Shown here: in pieces, positions 56,202-64,000 of the stretch
How positions within the stretch are numbered: the stretch's first letter is position 1
How the letters are laid out: every line of letters starts with the position of its first letter
From: Fusibacter ferrireducens
GTDB taxonomy: Bacteria > Bacillota > Clostridia > Peptostreptococcales > Acidaminobacteraceae
Assembly: GCF_015352425.1 (NCBI RefSeq)
Contig: NZ_JADKNH010000008.1
Span: 124,001 to 188,000, forward strand
Direction: 5' to 3'
DNA: 64,000 bases
Program-made: the position numbers and the translations under genes
Notes under the pieces: model-generated
Databases searched by the model: none
Told to the model about the DNA's origin: nothing
The model's input: the letters and a program-made list of their open reading frames with translations, nothing else

Positions 56202-57713
56202 TTACCAATCAAATAAAATTCGATCGGTTATATTGACTAGAAATGGTTCGCTTTTTCCATAACAAATATCATTTTTTACAATATAGCATTCCACAAAATG
56301 ACTTCCAGTATATTTAGTTTCTTCATCACGAATCCTTTTTCCTTCAACAATTTCACCCGAATAGAAGCCACCTCGTAATGTGTTATTTCTTCGTGCTTCC
56401 ATACCAGTATTTGTAACTTGCCAATAAATCTCATAGCTTCTAATGTTCTCAGCAATGACTTCAAATCTAATATCTGTACCTTTGTTTAAAAACTCTCCGC
56501 TTGTAAATTGACGATATTTGCTAAATCCCTTCTTTTTCTTGAACCCCCTAATAAAAACGTTTCTTTCATCTAGTACTTTCCAACGTGGTCTTTGCTTATG
56601 CTCAATATACGGTGTTACTGCTGTGATTGACTTACCAAATAGTCGATTACTAATACCACCAAATATAGTGTCTAGCCTTTTCAGGTAGTTGTCTCCATAA
56701 TATTGAACATCAGTATTAAAATATGCAAAATCAGATTTCAATTGCTTAGCCCATTTTAAAAACTCGTTTCTTAAACTTGGCTTCTTGTTCCATTTGTCAG
56801 CAAAGTTTTCAAGTGGATTTGCAGGATTTGGAATATAATAATCATCACCGATCATCGAAATAGGTTCTAAAAGTCGTGTAACTATGTTTTCGAGTGCACC
56901 AACTATTCTTTCATCACCATTGTAGACTTGTGCAGCAAGAGTTGTAATTATTATAGATGATGGTCTTACACCCACATTGTCTTTGTACATGAAATCTCTA
57001 TGACGTTTCAGTATCTGTATAGATTTTTGAAGTGGTGTTTTTACCTTATAATCTGGTAATTGCTCAATACTCATTTTCACTGATTTTGCCAGTAATTCTT
57101 TTGTTCGAATAAACTGCATCTGCACTCTAAACCATTCAAAATAACCTCTTGGGTTACTAATTTCCCATTCTGATGAGATTTTTGAATAATAAGGGGAGCT
57201 TTTATCGGTGATTGCAATTGCAGACTCTTTATAGTTTGATGTAAGCGATGCATTTTCTAAAAGATTTTTGTAACTTGCTCTATCATCAACGCATGGAAGT
57301 ATATCCATATGAAACTGAGCTTCATCATGATAATTCAAAGTCCAACATCGTTTTCCATTTTCAGGTTCATTATTCATGGTATTCGCTTTTGCATAGCTAA
57401 TGATTTCGCTACCTAAAAGAGTCTTAAGTTGCTTTTGTGTTATATCTCTTTTTGAAAGTCGTTCCAATTTACAAACAACATCAACATCATAATTGATTTC
57501 TTCACTAATTGGCTTAATAACTGTCCCTAATTTAAAAGAACCTTGCAAAGTTAGATCCGGGCTGTATTGCCTTATTTCTGAATTTTCTCTACTTAACCAC
57601 ATTGCTAATGATTGATAGCTTTTGTTTGCTTTTTCATAATAACTTTCGGAAATATCAATATTCGAAACTATTTCTCGAAAATAATCCTCTAGCTGATCAA
57701 TACCTAAAAGCAT
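56202..57713 (-). CDS. Cassette gene: CBASS CD-NTase with AGS-C sensor domain
   Basis: 503 residues. The cGAS/DncV-like nucleotidyltransferase domain (about 1-330) has the GS motif LQGSFKLG (58-59), catalytic Asp76/Asp78 in YDVDVV and Asp137 in HMDIL. The C-terminal 140 residues (FIRGFKKKKGFSKY, then EIYWQVTNTG and HFVECYIVKND) fit the adenylyl/guanylyl and SMODS C-terminal sensor. It makes a cyclic or linear oligonucleotide signal on phage infection that activates the effector encoded upstream. GGAGG precedes the ATG, 8 nt after the effector gene. Confidence 0.92.
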   Translation of the reverse strand: MLLGIDQLEDYFREIVSNIDISESYYEKANKSYQSLAMWLSRENSEIRQYSPDLTLQGSFKLGTVIKPISEEINYDVDVVCKLERLSKRDITQKQLKTLLGSEIISYAKANTMNNEPENGKRCWTLNYHDEAQFHMDILPCVDDRASYKNLLENASLTSNYKESAIAITDKSSPYYSKISSEWEISNPRGYFEWFRVQMQFIRTKELLAKSVKMSIEQLPDYKVKTPLQKSIQILKRHRDFMYKDNVGVRPSSIIITTLAAQVYNGDERIVGALENIVTRLLEPISMIGDDYYIPNPANPLENFADKWNKKPSLRNEFLKWAKQLKSDFAYFNTDVQYYGDNYLKRLDTIFGGISNRLFGKSITAVTPYIEHKQRPRWKVLDERNVFIRGFKKKKGFSKYRQFTSGEFLNKGTDIRFEVIAENIRSYEIYWQVTNTGMEARRNNTLRGGFYSGEIVEGKRIRDEETKYTGSHFVECYIVKNDICYGKSEPFLVNITDRILFDW

Positions 57714-57721
57714 AATTCCTC

Positions 57722-58453
57722 CTAACTTAGCAGGTACTTGGCATGTTCGCCTATTTTAGTTGACACTCCATTCAAGTCCAGTGATTCTCTTTCAATTTGG
57801 TCTTCACTTACTAAAGCTAGTTCTAAAGTTCCTCTTTCAATAACTTTAAATATTTCCTCTTTTTGACAATCTGTTAAAGTTAGTTCGAAAACATCATAGT
57901 GAAGTAATTCGTTGCATTTCATGTATTTTGAGTATTTAATCCCAGTACATTTACTGCAAATGTATACTGGTTTGAACTCACTAAATGAAGAAAAAGTGAC
58001 AAAACTCGGTCTAACTAACTCTTCTATAAACTCTCTATGAACGCTTATCTCTCGGTCAGTTCTATTATGAAACCATTTTAAAAACTTCAAAACATTTTTA
58101 CCTGGAACTCTAACTCTTAGGTCATCTCTACTAGTTGTATCAATGGGCATCTCTTTATCATCACGTGTATTGAACTGTGACAATTTTTCCTTATTGTATA
58201 TCTTGTATACTCCTCCAACAGGTTGATATTGTTCAATCCTTTTACCTTTTATCAGTAAATATTTGGTATCAATTTTTATTCTAAATATGTAGGACATACT
58301 GAATCTAATGTGCTTGTTGTAATTAATGAGAGCTTTTAATGCAATGTTTATCGAACCGTAGTTTTCTTTTATAAATTTTAATGAGTATATTATTAAAGCT
58401 GTTAACAATCCAGAAAATATTGATAAAATAATAGTCAATATGTTTCGATTCAT
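57722..58453 (-). CDS. Cassette gene: Cap16-like TM-NUDIX CBASS effector
   Basis: About 243 residues: an N-terminal TM helix (about 5-27), then a SMODS-associated NUDIX-type domain with YQPVGGVYKIY and the NUDIX-helix-like HREFIEELV. CXXC-like cysteines are in YICSKCTGIKYSKYMKC. Cap16 proteins join a membrane helix to NUDIX and serve as effectors of CBASS, probably damaging the membrane or nucleotides when the signal binds. ATG 58453 follows GGAGG by 5 nt; the longer ORF start at 58465 overlaps the ribosome site. Confidence 0.82.
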   Translation of the reverse strand: MNRNILTIILSIFSGLLTALIIYSLKFIKENYGSINIALKALINYNKHIRFSMSYIFRIKIDTKYLLIKGKRIEQYQPVGGVYKIYNKEKLSQFNTRDDKEMPIDTTSRDDLRVRVPGKNVLKFLKWFHNRTDREISVHREFIEELVRPSFVTFSSFSEFKPVYICSKCTGIKYSKYMKCNELLHYDVFELTLTDCQKEEIFKVIERGTLELALVSEDQIERESLDLNGVSTKIGEHAKYLLS

Positions 58454-58487
58454 ATGTGCCTCCATCCAATTTATCCTTTTGATTTCA

Positions 58488-58611
58488 CCATACCGTTCCC
58501 GCAGTTTCCGATGTTCCTTCTTTTTAACGCCTTAGCGGAAAAAAATGGCGCTGTACTTGCCTCACAAGAGCCGTATCATCGGAAGGAATGTTGGAAACTG
58601 ACATGTTATGC
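58488..58611 (-). repeat. attC-like site 4 (124 bp, degenerate R')
   Basis: In gene direction: R'' GCATAAC (58611-58605), L'' CAGTTTCC, a second arm CATTCCTTCCG pairing with GAAGGAAC, centre TTGTGAGGCAAG, L' GGAAACTG and a poor R' (GGTATGG, 58494-58488). Arm sequences differ from the other sites but remain complementary, so structure is conserved rather than sequence. Confidence 0.72.
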
Positions 58612-58630
58612 GACGAACTAAAATATTTTG

Positions 58631-59289
58631 CTACAAAATATCATTCAATACTTTTGCCATTAGACTATATTCCTTTTTATTAGTGTGATACCCTTGAGAA
58701 ATAATTTTGGTCATAAAGCTCTCTATATTTAAGTGAGAATAACTTAAAGGAGAAAATTTATTCTCATAGCATTCTTTACGCTCACCATAATTTCTGTATA
58801 TTGCACACGTTAAAGGTCGTACTTCATAAATAATACATTTTGAATCAATTAATAATGGACATGGATATTTATAATTCTTCTGTAATTTCGCGACTTCTTT
58901 TCTGTCATAAGGAACTGTATAAGTCAACTTATAACCTTGTAACATTAAATCAGTGCATATTATTATTGATTTTTCCTTAATTTGGTTTTTAATTTTTCTA
59001 TCAATATGTTTTAAGTAATATTTTATGTTCTCGTATTCTACCGGATTAACGATAATAAATTGACTACAACATACAGCACACTCTTCTCCACAGCTATTTT
59101 TGATCTCTAATTCTTCTAAGTTGTCAACAATTTTAAATATGGCATCTATTTCATTAGAATACCATTTAGAAAACGTCTTAATATCACTATTCGTTCTTAT
59201 TTCAAAAAAGGAGCTTTTAAAATAATTTCCTCATTAACTCTGTTATGAAGTTTCACAATTTTTCTCTTTTTTTTAAAATTTTCAAACAT
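58631..59289 (-). pseudogene. Cassette gene: YkgJ-like cysteine-cluster protein with a frameshift
   Basis: ATG 59289 with TAGGAG upstream opens a frame (MFENFKKKRKIVKLHNR...) that stops after about 24 codons. One more T in the six-T run near 59212 would restore a continuous 219-residue protein. That protein carries CGEECAVCC, then CPLLIDSKCIIYEVRPLTC, the YkgJ cysteine pattern seen at 20734-21402. Only the last 104 residues remain as a start-to-stop ORF. It is a recent frameshift, phase variation or a sequencing error. Sole gene between sites 5 and 4. Confidence 0.75.
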
Positions 59290-59312
59290 ACAATTCTCCT
59301 AGTCTGTTTGTT

Positions 59313-59431
59313 GCATAACGTTCCCGCGATTACCGAAGTCACTCCTTTTGACCCTTAGGGCAAAAGTGGCGCTGGCCTTGCCTCGCAAGGACTTTGACAT
59401 CAGAGTGATTTTGGTAATCGGCGTGTTCGTA
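59313..59431 (-). repeat. attC-like site 5 (119 bp)
   Basis: In gene direction: R'' TACGAAC (59431-59425), spacer ACGC, L'' CGATTACC, arm TCACTC pairing with GAGTGA, centre CCTTGCGAGGCAAGG, L' GGTAATCG, R' GTTATGC (59319-59313). Its R' is the exact complement of the R'' of site 4 (GCATAAC), not of its own R''. Confidence 0.75.
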
Positions 59432-59435
59432 GTTA

Positions 59436-60240
59436 TTAAAATTCACCGCGCACCTTCCATGTAGTACTTTCTTTTTTACTAAATGAATTTTTCGTTCCAA
59501 AGCCTATGTTAGATACCATCGCATACAAATTGGCATTAATTCCAAAATCAGCATTGTAATCTAACAATAAATTGAAATTTAAAAGATTATGATTCAATCT
59601 ACCTTCTCCAACACTTTGCCAAGTAGGTTCAAAATCGTACCAAGCTAGATTTTCAGGTAATTTTAATGAATTATTCTCTTACTATTCAATATTTTACCGC
59701 CTAGTTTTCCCCACCTTTTACTGGTACATCGAGTTGAGACATTGCTTCAAAATCCCATCCTGAAATATATTCTACTTCTATTTTTTTTGCACCTAAATTC
59801 ATTAATAAAGAATTTAATTCAGCAAATTTATGTTCAAAAACTTTTTTATGAAAATCATTTATCGGATAATATACTCCAGCTCTTGTTGGATGTGCTACGT
59901 ATAATTCATTTTCTCTTGGATGACCAATATGAAATTTTAATTTTGATGTTTCTGTGTATGATAGATAGTTTACATTAATTTTTTTAGATATCTCTTTTTG
60001 CTTTTCAATAGATTTTATAATAACTTCTACAAGTATTCCACTTACACCCATACTAATTGTCATGCTTTTCGCTAATGTTTCTATTACAGTTTTTAAAGTA
60101 CTTTTCTTTTCAATTGTATTCTCATTAGATTCTATTTCAATTTTCTTCAATTCTTCACTTCTTTTTGCCTCAATTATTTCATCTTGTTCTACAATAATGA
60201 ATTGTCTTAATGAATATGGTAATGTTAACAATTTTTCCAT
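59436..60240 (-). pseudogene. Cassette gene: decayed unknown protein
   Basis: From ATG 60240 (GGGGAG upstream) 179 codons are open to TAG at 59701. The product has a hydrophobic segment near 55-75 and GHPRENELYVAHPTRAGVYY. After about 50 bp of stops and shifts, a clearly coding frame resumes (NLPENLAWYDFEPTWQSV, then NANLYAMVSNIGFG) and ends at TAA 59436-59438, touching attC-like site 5. The original protein was thus about 265 residues. Family not recognised. Confidence 0.6.
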
Positions 60241-60328
60241 TTATACAGCTCCCCTTTTTTAATAATTACGCATAATTCAACTATTCCCAAACCTTTCCTA
60301 TTCTAATGTCCACCATGCCTTCCCCCTC

Positions 60329-61186
60329 TCACCCCTTAAAAACCTCCCTCACATTCCACTCAATATACTCAGGCTCAGGGTAAAAACTTCTCTCAATCGG
60401 ATTCCGAATCGCTTTCCCATGATACCTCATAAGCCAATCATCAAAACCATGAGTGCCATGTGAACGCTTTGAAACGATAACTTTTTTATCAGGTGCAATA
60501 GTGAAAACGCCTCTGTCATAGAGCTTATGATGCATCGAACAAAGTGCCACGCCATTGTCTTCTCTATCTGGCCCACCAGCTTGATGCCACTTGATATGTG
60601 CGGCTTCAACACCCACTAGCTGATGTCCAAGCCTTACATTGAACCCGCATACTGCACAACTGTGATCATATGCAGATAAAATGCGCTCTCTAAACTTTGC
60701 ATCACGTTTTCTGACGATCCTAGTGATATAATCAAATTCAAGTCCAACAGCTGATAGAATATCATCATGCATTGAAGGCTCAAAATGTGCGTCTAAAATA
60801 GCTTCTGTGGCTTCTCTTATCAGAGATTGGTTTGCTTTTAATAGTGAGGTTACCTCTTCGTTAAAGCCGCCCCTGATTTGATTTTGGATCAACCAATTAT
60901 TTTTGATCTTAATATATTTTTTGGCTCTATCCAGTTGCCAAATACCATCATTTGTCAATCTGACAAATGGGTGTTCTGGATGATAGGACTGCGGATTCGG
61001 TCCAAAATCTTTTAACAATTGTTCCAAAGGATCTCTTATCTCAGAATATGAAACCAATCCTGTTTGACCATTCTTTATCCGTGCAAGTGCAAGCAAAATC
61101 AGAAGTGGCTTATGTGGTGCTCTCTGCCCCTTCTTTTTCCAAATTTTAAGATTGTCTATAATTATTTTAAACTCAGCCGTATTCAT
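60329..61186 (-). CDS. HNH endonuclease with sulfur-binding domain (phosphorothioate-DNA type IV restriction)
   Basis: About 285 residues. N-terminal domain with APHKPLLILLALARI, then FGPNPQSYHPEHPF and RLTNDGIWQL, the pattern of the sulfur-binding domain that recognises phosphorothioated DNA. C-terminal HNH nuclease with CAVCGFNVRLG, AAHIKWHQAGG and NGVALCSMHHKLYD. It is expected to cut DNA carrying phosphorothioate marks. The ATG at 61186 follows GGGGG by 8 nt; the GTG at 61201 overlaps it. A 29-bp copy of its 3' end is at 46910. Confidence 0.88.
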   Translation of the reverse strand: MNTAEFKIIIDNLKIWKKKGQRAPHKPLLILLALARIKNGQTGLVSYSEIRDPLEQLLKDFGPNPQSYHPEHPFVRLTNDGIWQLDRAKKYIKIKNNWLIQNQIRGGFNEEVTSLLKANQSLIREATEAILDAHFEPSMHDDILSAVGLEFDYITRIVRKRDAKFRERILSAYDHSCAVCGFNVRLGHQLVGVEAAHIKWHQAGGPDREDNGVALCSMHHKLYDRGVFTIAPDKKVIVSKRSHGTHGFDDWLMRYHGKAIRNPIERSFYPEPEYIEWNVREVFKG

Positions 61187-61538
61187 ATCCAGTACCCCCA
61201 CAATACCGTTATATGCAAAATCATAATGTTCATTTATATGTAATCTAATTAATCTATCTTCCCAATTTTCCCAGTTGATTTATTATATCATAGTCACTAC
61301 CTGTGAGCACCATATAATTCCCATTTCTTCAACAAAAACACCCCCATATCATATTCTGACACAGGGGCTTATCACACGCATACAGCACTATTCACTTAAA
61401 ATCTATTTCTTGACTATTTCCATTTCACATCAAAACCAACTCAAGATGATTTTTCCGATCTATAAGGTACTTCCTTTGAGTCAAAAGGCACTTCCTTAGA
61501 GTCAAAAATTTTCTCACAGCCTTTTTCCATCAAGCACT
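61187..61538. other. Gene-free stretch with a short tandem repeat
   Basis: No coding sequence is supported here. It holds the promoter region of the HNH gene, and near 61467-61507 two 20-bp units differing by few bases (core CTTCCTTWGAGTCAAAA, period 21). No clear terminator was seen for the LRR gene ending at 61539... its downstream sequence is this stretch. Confidence 0.4.
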
Positions 61539-64000
61539 TTATTCCGTCTCATGAACATAGACGCCGCGGTCTCTTAAGAACTCAACCGTATCCGCATCGC
61601 TCACAAGATTGTCTCTTATAAATACAAATATGAGTTGATCCAACTCTTTTAAAACGGTTATATCCTCTACTTTATTATGATCTAAATCTATTTCTTCTAA
61701 ATTAACCAATGATTTCAATGGCTTGATGTCGTCAATTTTATTGTTTTCCAAATATAGGCGCACCAAATTGTCCAATTCACCTAATAATGAAATATCGTCA
61801 ATTTGATTATTGTCTAATGATAAATCCACAAGGTCTTTTAAATTTTCAATACCTGACAAGTCTTTAAGACTGCCATCATCAAGCGTCAGTTCTACCAAGT
61901 TGATGCAATCTTTTATCGCACCTAAACTTGTAAAAGTGCCACCCTTTATTTTAAGATCTAGAATTACAGAGAGTCTATCGGTGTAAACAGGACCCTTTTT
62001 TATATGAACCTGATGCCGAATCGCACTTTCAATCTGAGGATCGTCAAAAATAACTTCTTGATTTAAGAAAACCCGACACGCCTCAGATACATTTGCTTGG
62101 ACCGCTTCTATTTCATCCACATCTTTAACCCATACATGCCTGAGATTATCAAATGATTTTAAAAAAGAGTAGTCCTTAATCTCATCCGTGGCAAAACTCA
62201 ATTCAGTGATGGCTTGAACATCCGATCTCAATACAGGCATATCCATATCGTGATGTAGCTTTTGATTAATCGCTTTTTGAGCAGCTTTATCTTTAAGCTC
62301 TATGAATTCATCTACGAACAAAGTGCCTTCAAGGGTTGATACCGTTGGTAATACCTCTAATCTGTTATCTAAATGCGCACGCCAATTTGTTAGATTCATT
62401 TCATCAGATAACACCTTACTGAGCTTAAGGGATTCAAGTCCCTTTCCAGAGGGAATCGGATTGCCTTCAAAGTGAATGCGCTCAAGGTTCTCCAGCGTCT
62501 TGACAAAGGACAAATCCTTAACTTGATTGTTGTAAAACGACAAGATCTCTAATTTGTCATGATTGCTTAAACACGATAAATCTGAAATTTGATTATCGCC
62601 TAATTTGAGGATTTTCAAACTTTTAAGCTCTAAAAGTGGTGATATAGCCTCAATCTGATTGCCTGACAAGTCCAATTCATTAAGATTTTCCATACCACTC
62701 AGTGCCCCAATGTTCACAATTTGATTGTTACTTAGTTTTATCGAATCTGCAAAATCCCAATTGGATAAAACGTCGATGTTTTCAATACGATTCCCTGAAA
62801 GATTCAGATAGTGCCCTTTAGTATTTTTTAAAGGGGATATATCTGTAATCTGGTTCTCAGATAAATTCAGTGATCCAAAGTTTCTAAAGACGTTACCTTG
62901 TTGATCCATCTGTGTATATTCTGAGCCTTGAAGCTTCTTTACCTGTCCTAAAGTAGAGATATCTTCAATTTTATTATGGCTTAAATAAAGACTCAGAAAC
63001 TCATATTGAATATTTTGTAGATCGGAAACATCTGTCACCAGATTATTGTTGAGACCCAATATTTGAAGGTTCTTGCAAATCCCATTTCCCGGAGCAAATA
63101 CACTTAAATCTGAAATTCTGTTGTTGCTCAACCACAAGTTATTTAAATGCTCTAATTCAGCTAATGGTGATATATCCTCTATTTGATTTGAAGACAAATA
63201 GAGTTGCTCCAGAAGAATCGCATTTTTCAGCATTGAAATATCGCTAATATCGTTGCCAATAAAATTAGCTACTTTTAATTTTCTTAATTGCTTTAAACAA
63301 GAAATATCTTTAATGTCATTACTGGACACGTCTAAAATTTCAAGTTCAGTCAGATCAGCAATTGGCGAGAGATCGACTATGTAATTCCCATCTAGATCAA
63401 GTCTTTGCAGTTTCTTTAAATTTTTAAGTGGTGAAATATCCGTAATCTGCGTATTACTCAAAATGAGTTCTGATAAGTTGCTACAATACTTAACAAAATC
63501 AATATCTTCAACATTATGAGAACGTAAATCCAATGACCATAAATCTTTCAACTCAGACACTCTAATTTGGTTATCAAAGCTGCCTGTAATCTCACATAAA
63601 ACATCAAGAAGATGCTCATCTGCAATGGGTACATAACGATCCCATTTCATGTAACGTGAATTGATATCACTAGAATCCACTGCTTCGTTATCAAAATCTA
63701 TTTTTTGCATTGAAGCCAAACCCAAAAGTCTATCGATCTCATAAAAAGGCAAATAGCACTTACCTGCTTTGCTAATGGGTTTATTTTCAAGCAAGGTCTC
63801 CTGACCATTCACCAACACTTTATCAGATTTGGATGAACCCTCGATTTTTACATCCTCAAGCTCAATACTAAATACTGTACCATCGGCATTTACAGTCCAT
63901 TTCCCGCCATTAAACTGAGCCATAGCATCCCCTGGAACCATAATGGATCTACTTTCAGAAAAAAAAGGCTTGTCACTGGTTTCATCAAAATAAATCTTAC
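61539..64000 (-). CDS. Leucine-rich-repeat surface protein with copper-amine-oxidase-like stalk domain (5' end outside window)
   Basis: The frame stays open to the window edge (upstream residues KIYFDETSDKPFFSESRSIM), so the apparent Met at 63941 is internal. Residues before about 60 match the copper-amine-oxidase N-terminal-like domain (KVLVNGQETLLENKP). Then come about 20 SDS22-type leucine-rich repeats of 22 residues (LxxLxLxxNxIxDIxxL), interrupted by a repeat-poor section at about 500-640. Likely a secreted or wall-associated binding protein; signal peptide and anchor lie outside the window or are absent. It flanks the island on the right. Confidence 0.88.
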   Translation of the reverse strand, partial: KIYFDETSDKPFFSESRSIMVPGDAMAQFNGGKWTVNADGTVFSIELEDVKIEGSSKSDKVLVNGQETLLENKPISKAGKCYLPFYEIDRLLGLASMQKIDFDNEAVDSSDINSRYMKWDRYVPIADEHLLDVLCEITGSFDNQIRVSELKDLWSLDLRSHNVEDIDFVKYCSNLSELILSNTQITDISPLKNLKKLQRLDLDGNYIVDLSPIADLTELEILDVSSNDIKDISCLKQLRKLKVANFIGNDISDISMLKNAILLEQLYLSSNQIEDISPLAELEHLNNLWLSNNRISDLSVFAPGNGICKNLQILGLNNNLVTDVSDLQNIQYEFLSLYLSHNKIEDISTLGQVKKLQGSEYTQMDQQGNVFRNFGSLNLSENQITDISPLKNTKGHYLNLSGNRIENIDVLSNWDFADSIKLSNNQIVNIGALSGMENLNELDLSGNQIEAISPLLELKSLKILKLGDNQISDLSCLSNHDKLEILSFYNNQVKDLSFVKTLENLERIHFEGNPIPSGKGLESLKLSKVLSDEMNLTNWRAHLDNRLEVLPTVSTLEGTLFVDEFIELKDKAAQKAINQKLHHDMDMPVLRSDVQAITELSFATDEIKDYSFLKSFDNLRHVWVKDVDEIEAVQANVSEACRVFLNQEVIFDDPQIESAIRHQVHIKKGPVYTDRLSVILDLKIKGGTFTSLGAIKDCINLVELTLDDGSLKDLSGIENLKDLVDLSLDNNQIDDISLLGELDNLVRLYLENNKIDDIKPLKSLVNLEEIDLDHNKVEDITVLKELDQLIFVFIRDNLVSDADTVEFLRDRGVYVHETE

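Noticed and set aside
51132-59431. CRISPR array
   Set aside because: The repeats are about 120 bp, kilobases apart and separated by genes, not short spacers.

Overview
The window looks like the chromosome of a low-GC, clostridia-type Firmicute. The evidence is AT-rich DNA, strong GGAGG ribosome binding sites, lipobox lipoproteins, a sigma-54 activator, a DUF1292 protein and many Firmicute-type genes. It also has a complete cydABDC set, so the host is probably an oxygen-tolerant or micro-oxic anaerobe. No genus is claimed. No tRNA, rRNA, CRISPR array or complete insertion sequence was recognised.

Layout. 1-8860 (minus strand): an opp/dpp-type peptide ABC transporter operon with two lipoprotein binding proteins, a class-I amidotransferase-like hydrolase and an amidohydrolase cut by the window edge. 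It is preceded by a sigma-54 promoter and an inverted repeat, next to a sigma-54 activator gene (9111-11141). 11344-17587: an MCP-like protein, a SHOCT protein, a UPF0182 membrane protein, an M42 peptidase and a Crp/Fnr regulator. 17690-20505: a structured non-coding RNA with its own promoter and terminator, then carboxy(nor)spermidine dehydrogenase and decarboxylase. 20734-27695: a YkgJ-type protein, a GNAT relic and cydABDC. 27873-31215: a metal-linked block (DUF1292, ArsR regulator, His-rich CDF exporter, ferredoxin). 31338-36173: a minus-strand operon with two diguanylate cyclases, a V4R protein and a TspO-like protein.

36.7-61.2 kb is a defence-rich accessory island, almost all on the minus strand. 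Its left part (36.7-47.3 kb) is a patchwork of broken genes. These include two genes with in-frame stops, a DUF3427 helicase broken into N- and C-terminal pieces separated by a block carrying an AbiE toxin-antitoxin pair, and three copies of the helicase 5' end. The middle (47.3-51.0 kb) pairs an SF1 helicase-nuclease with a membrane-anchored exonuclease VII-like protein.

The right part (51.1-60.2 kb) is the main discovery. Five attC-like, hairpin-forming repeats of about 120 bp stand in the same orientation, each directly downstream of a one- or two-gene cassette: a HEPN protein, a nuclease-STAND NTPase, a two-gene CBASS (CD-NTase plus Cap16-like NUDIX effector), a YkgJ-like gene and a decayed gene. 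The outer 7-bp boxes match across a cassette instead of within a repeat, as expected of integron cassettes. No integron integrase is present in the window, so this resembles an integrase-less cassette cluster (CALIN) in a Firmicute. The island ends with an HNH endonuclease of the phosphorothioate-sensing type, followed by a large LRR surface protein that runs off the window.
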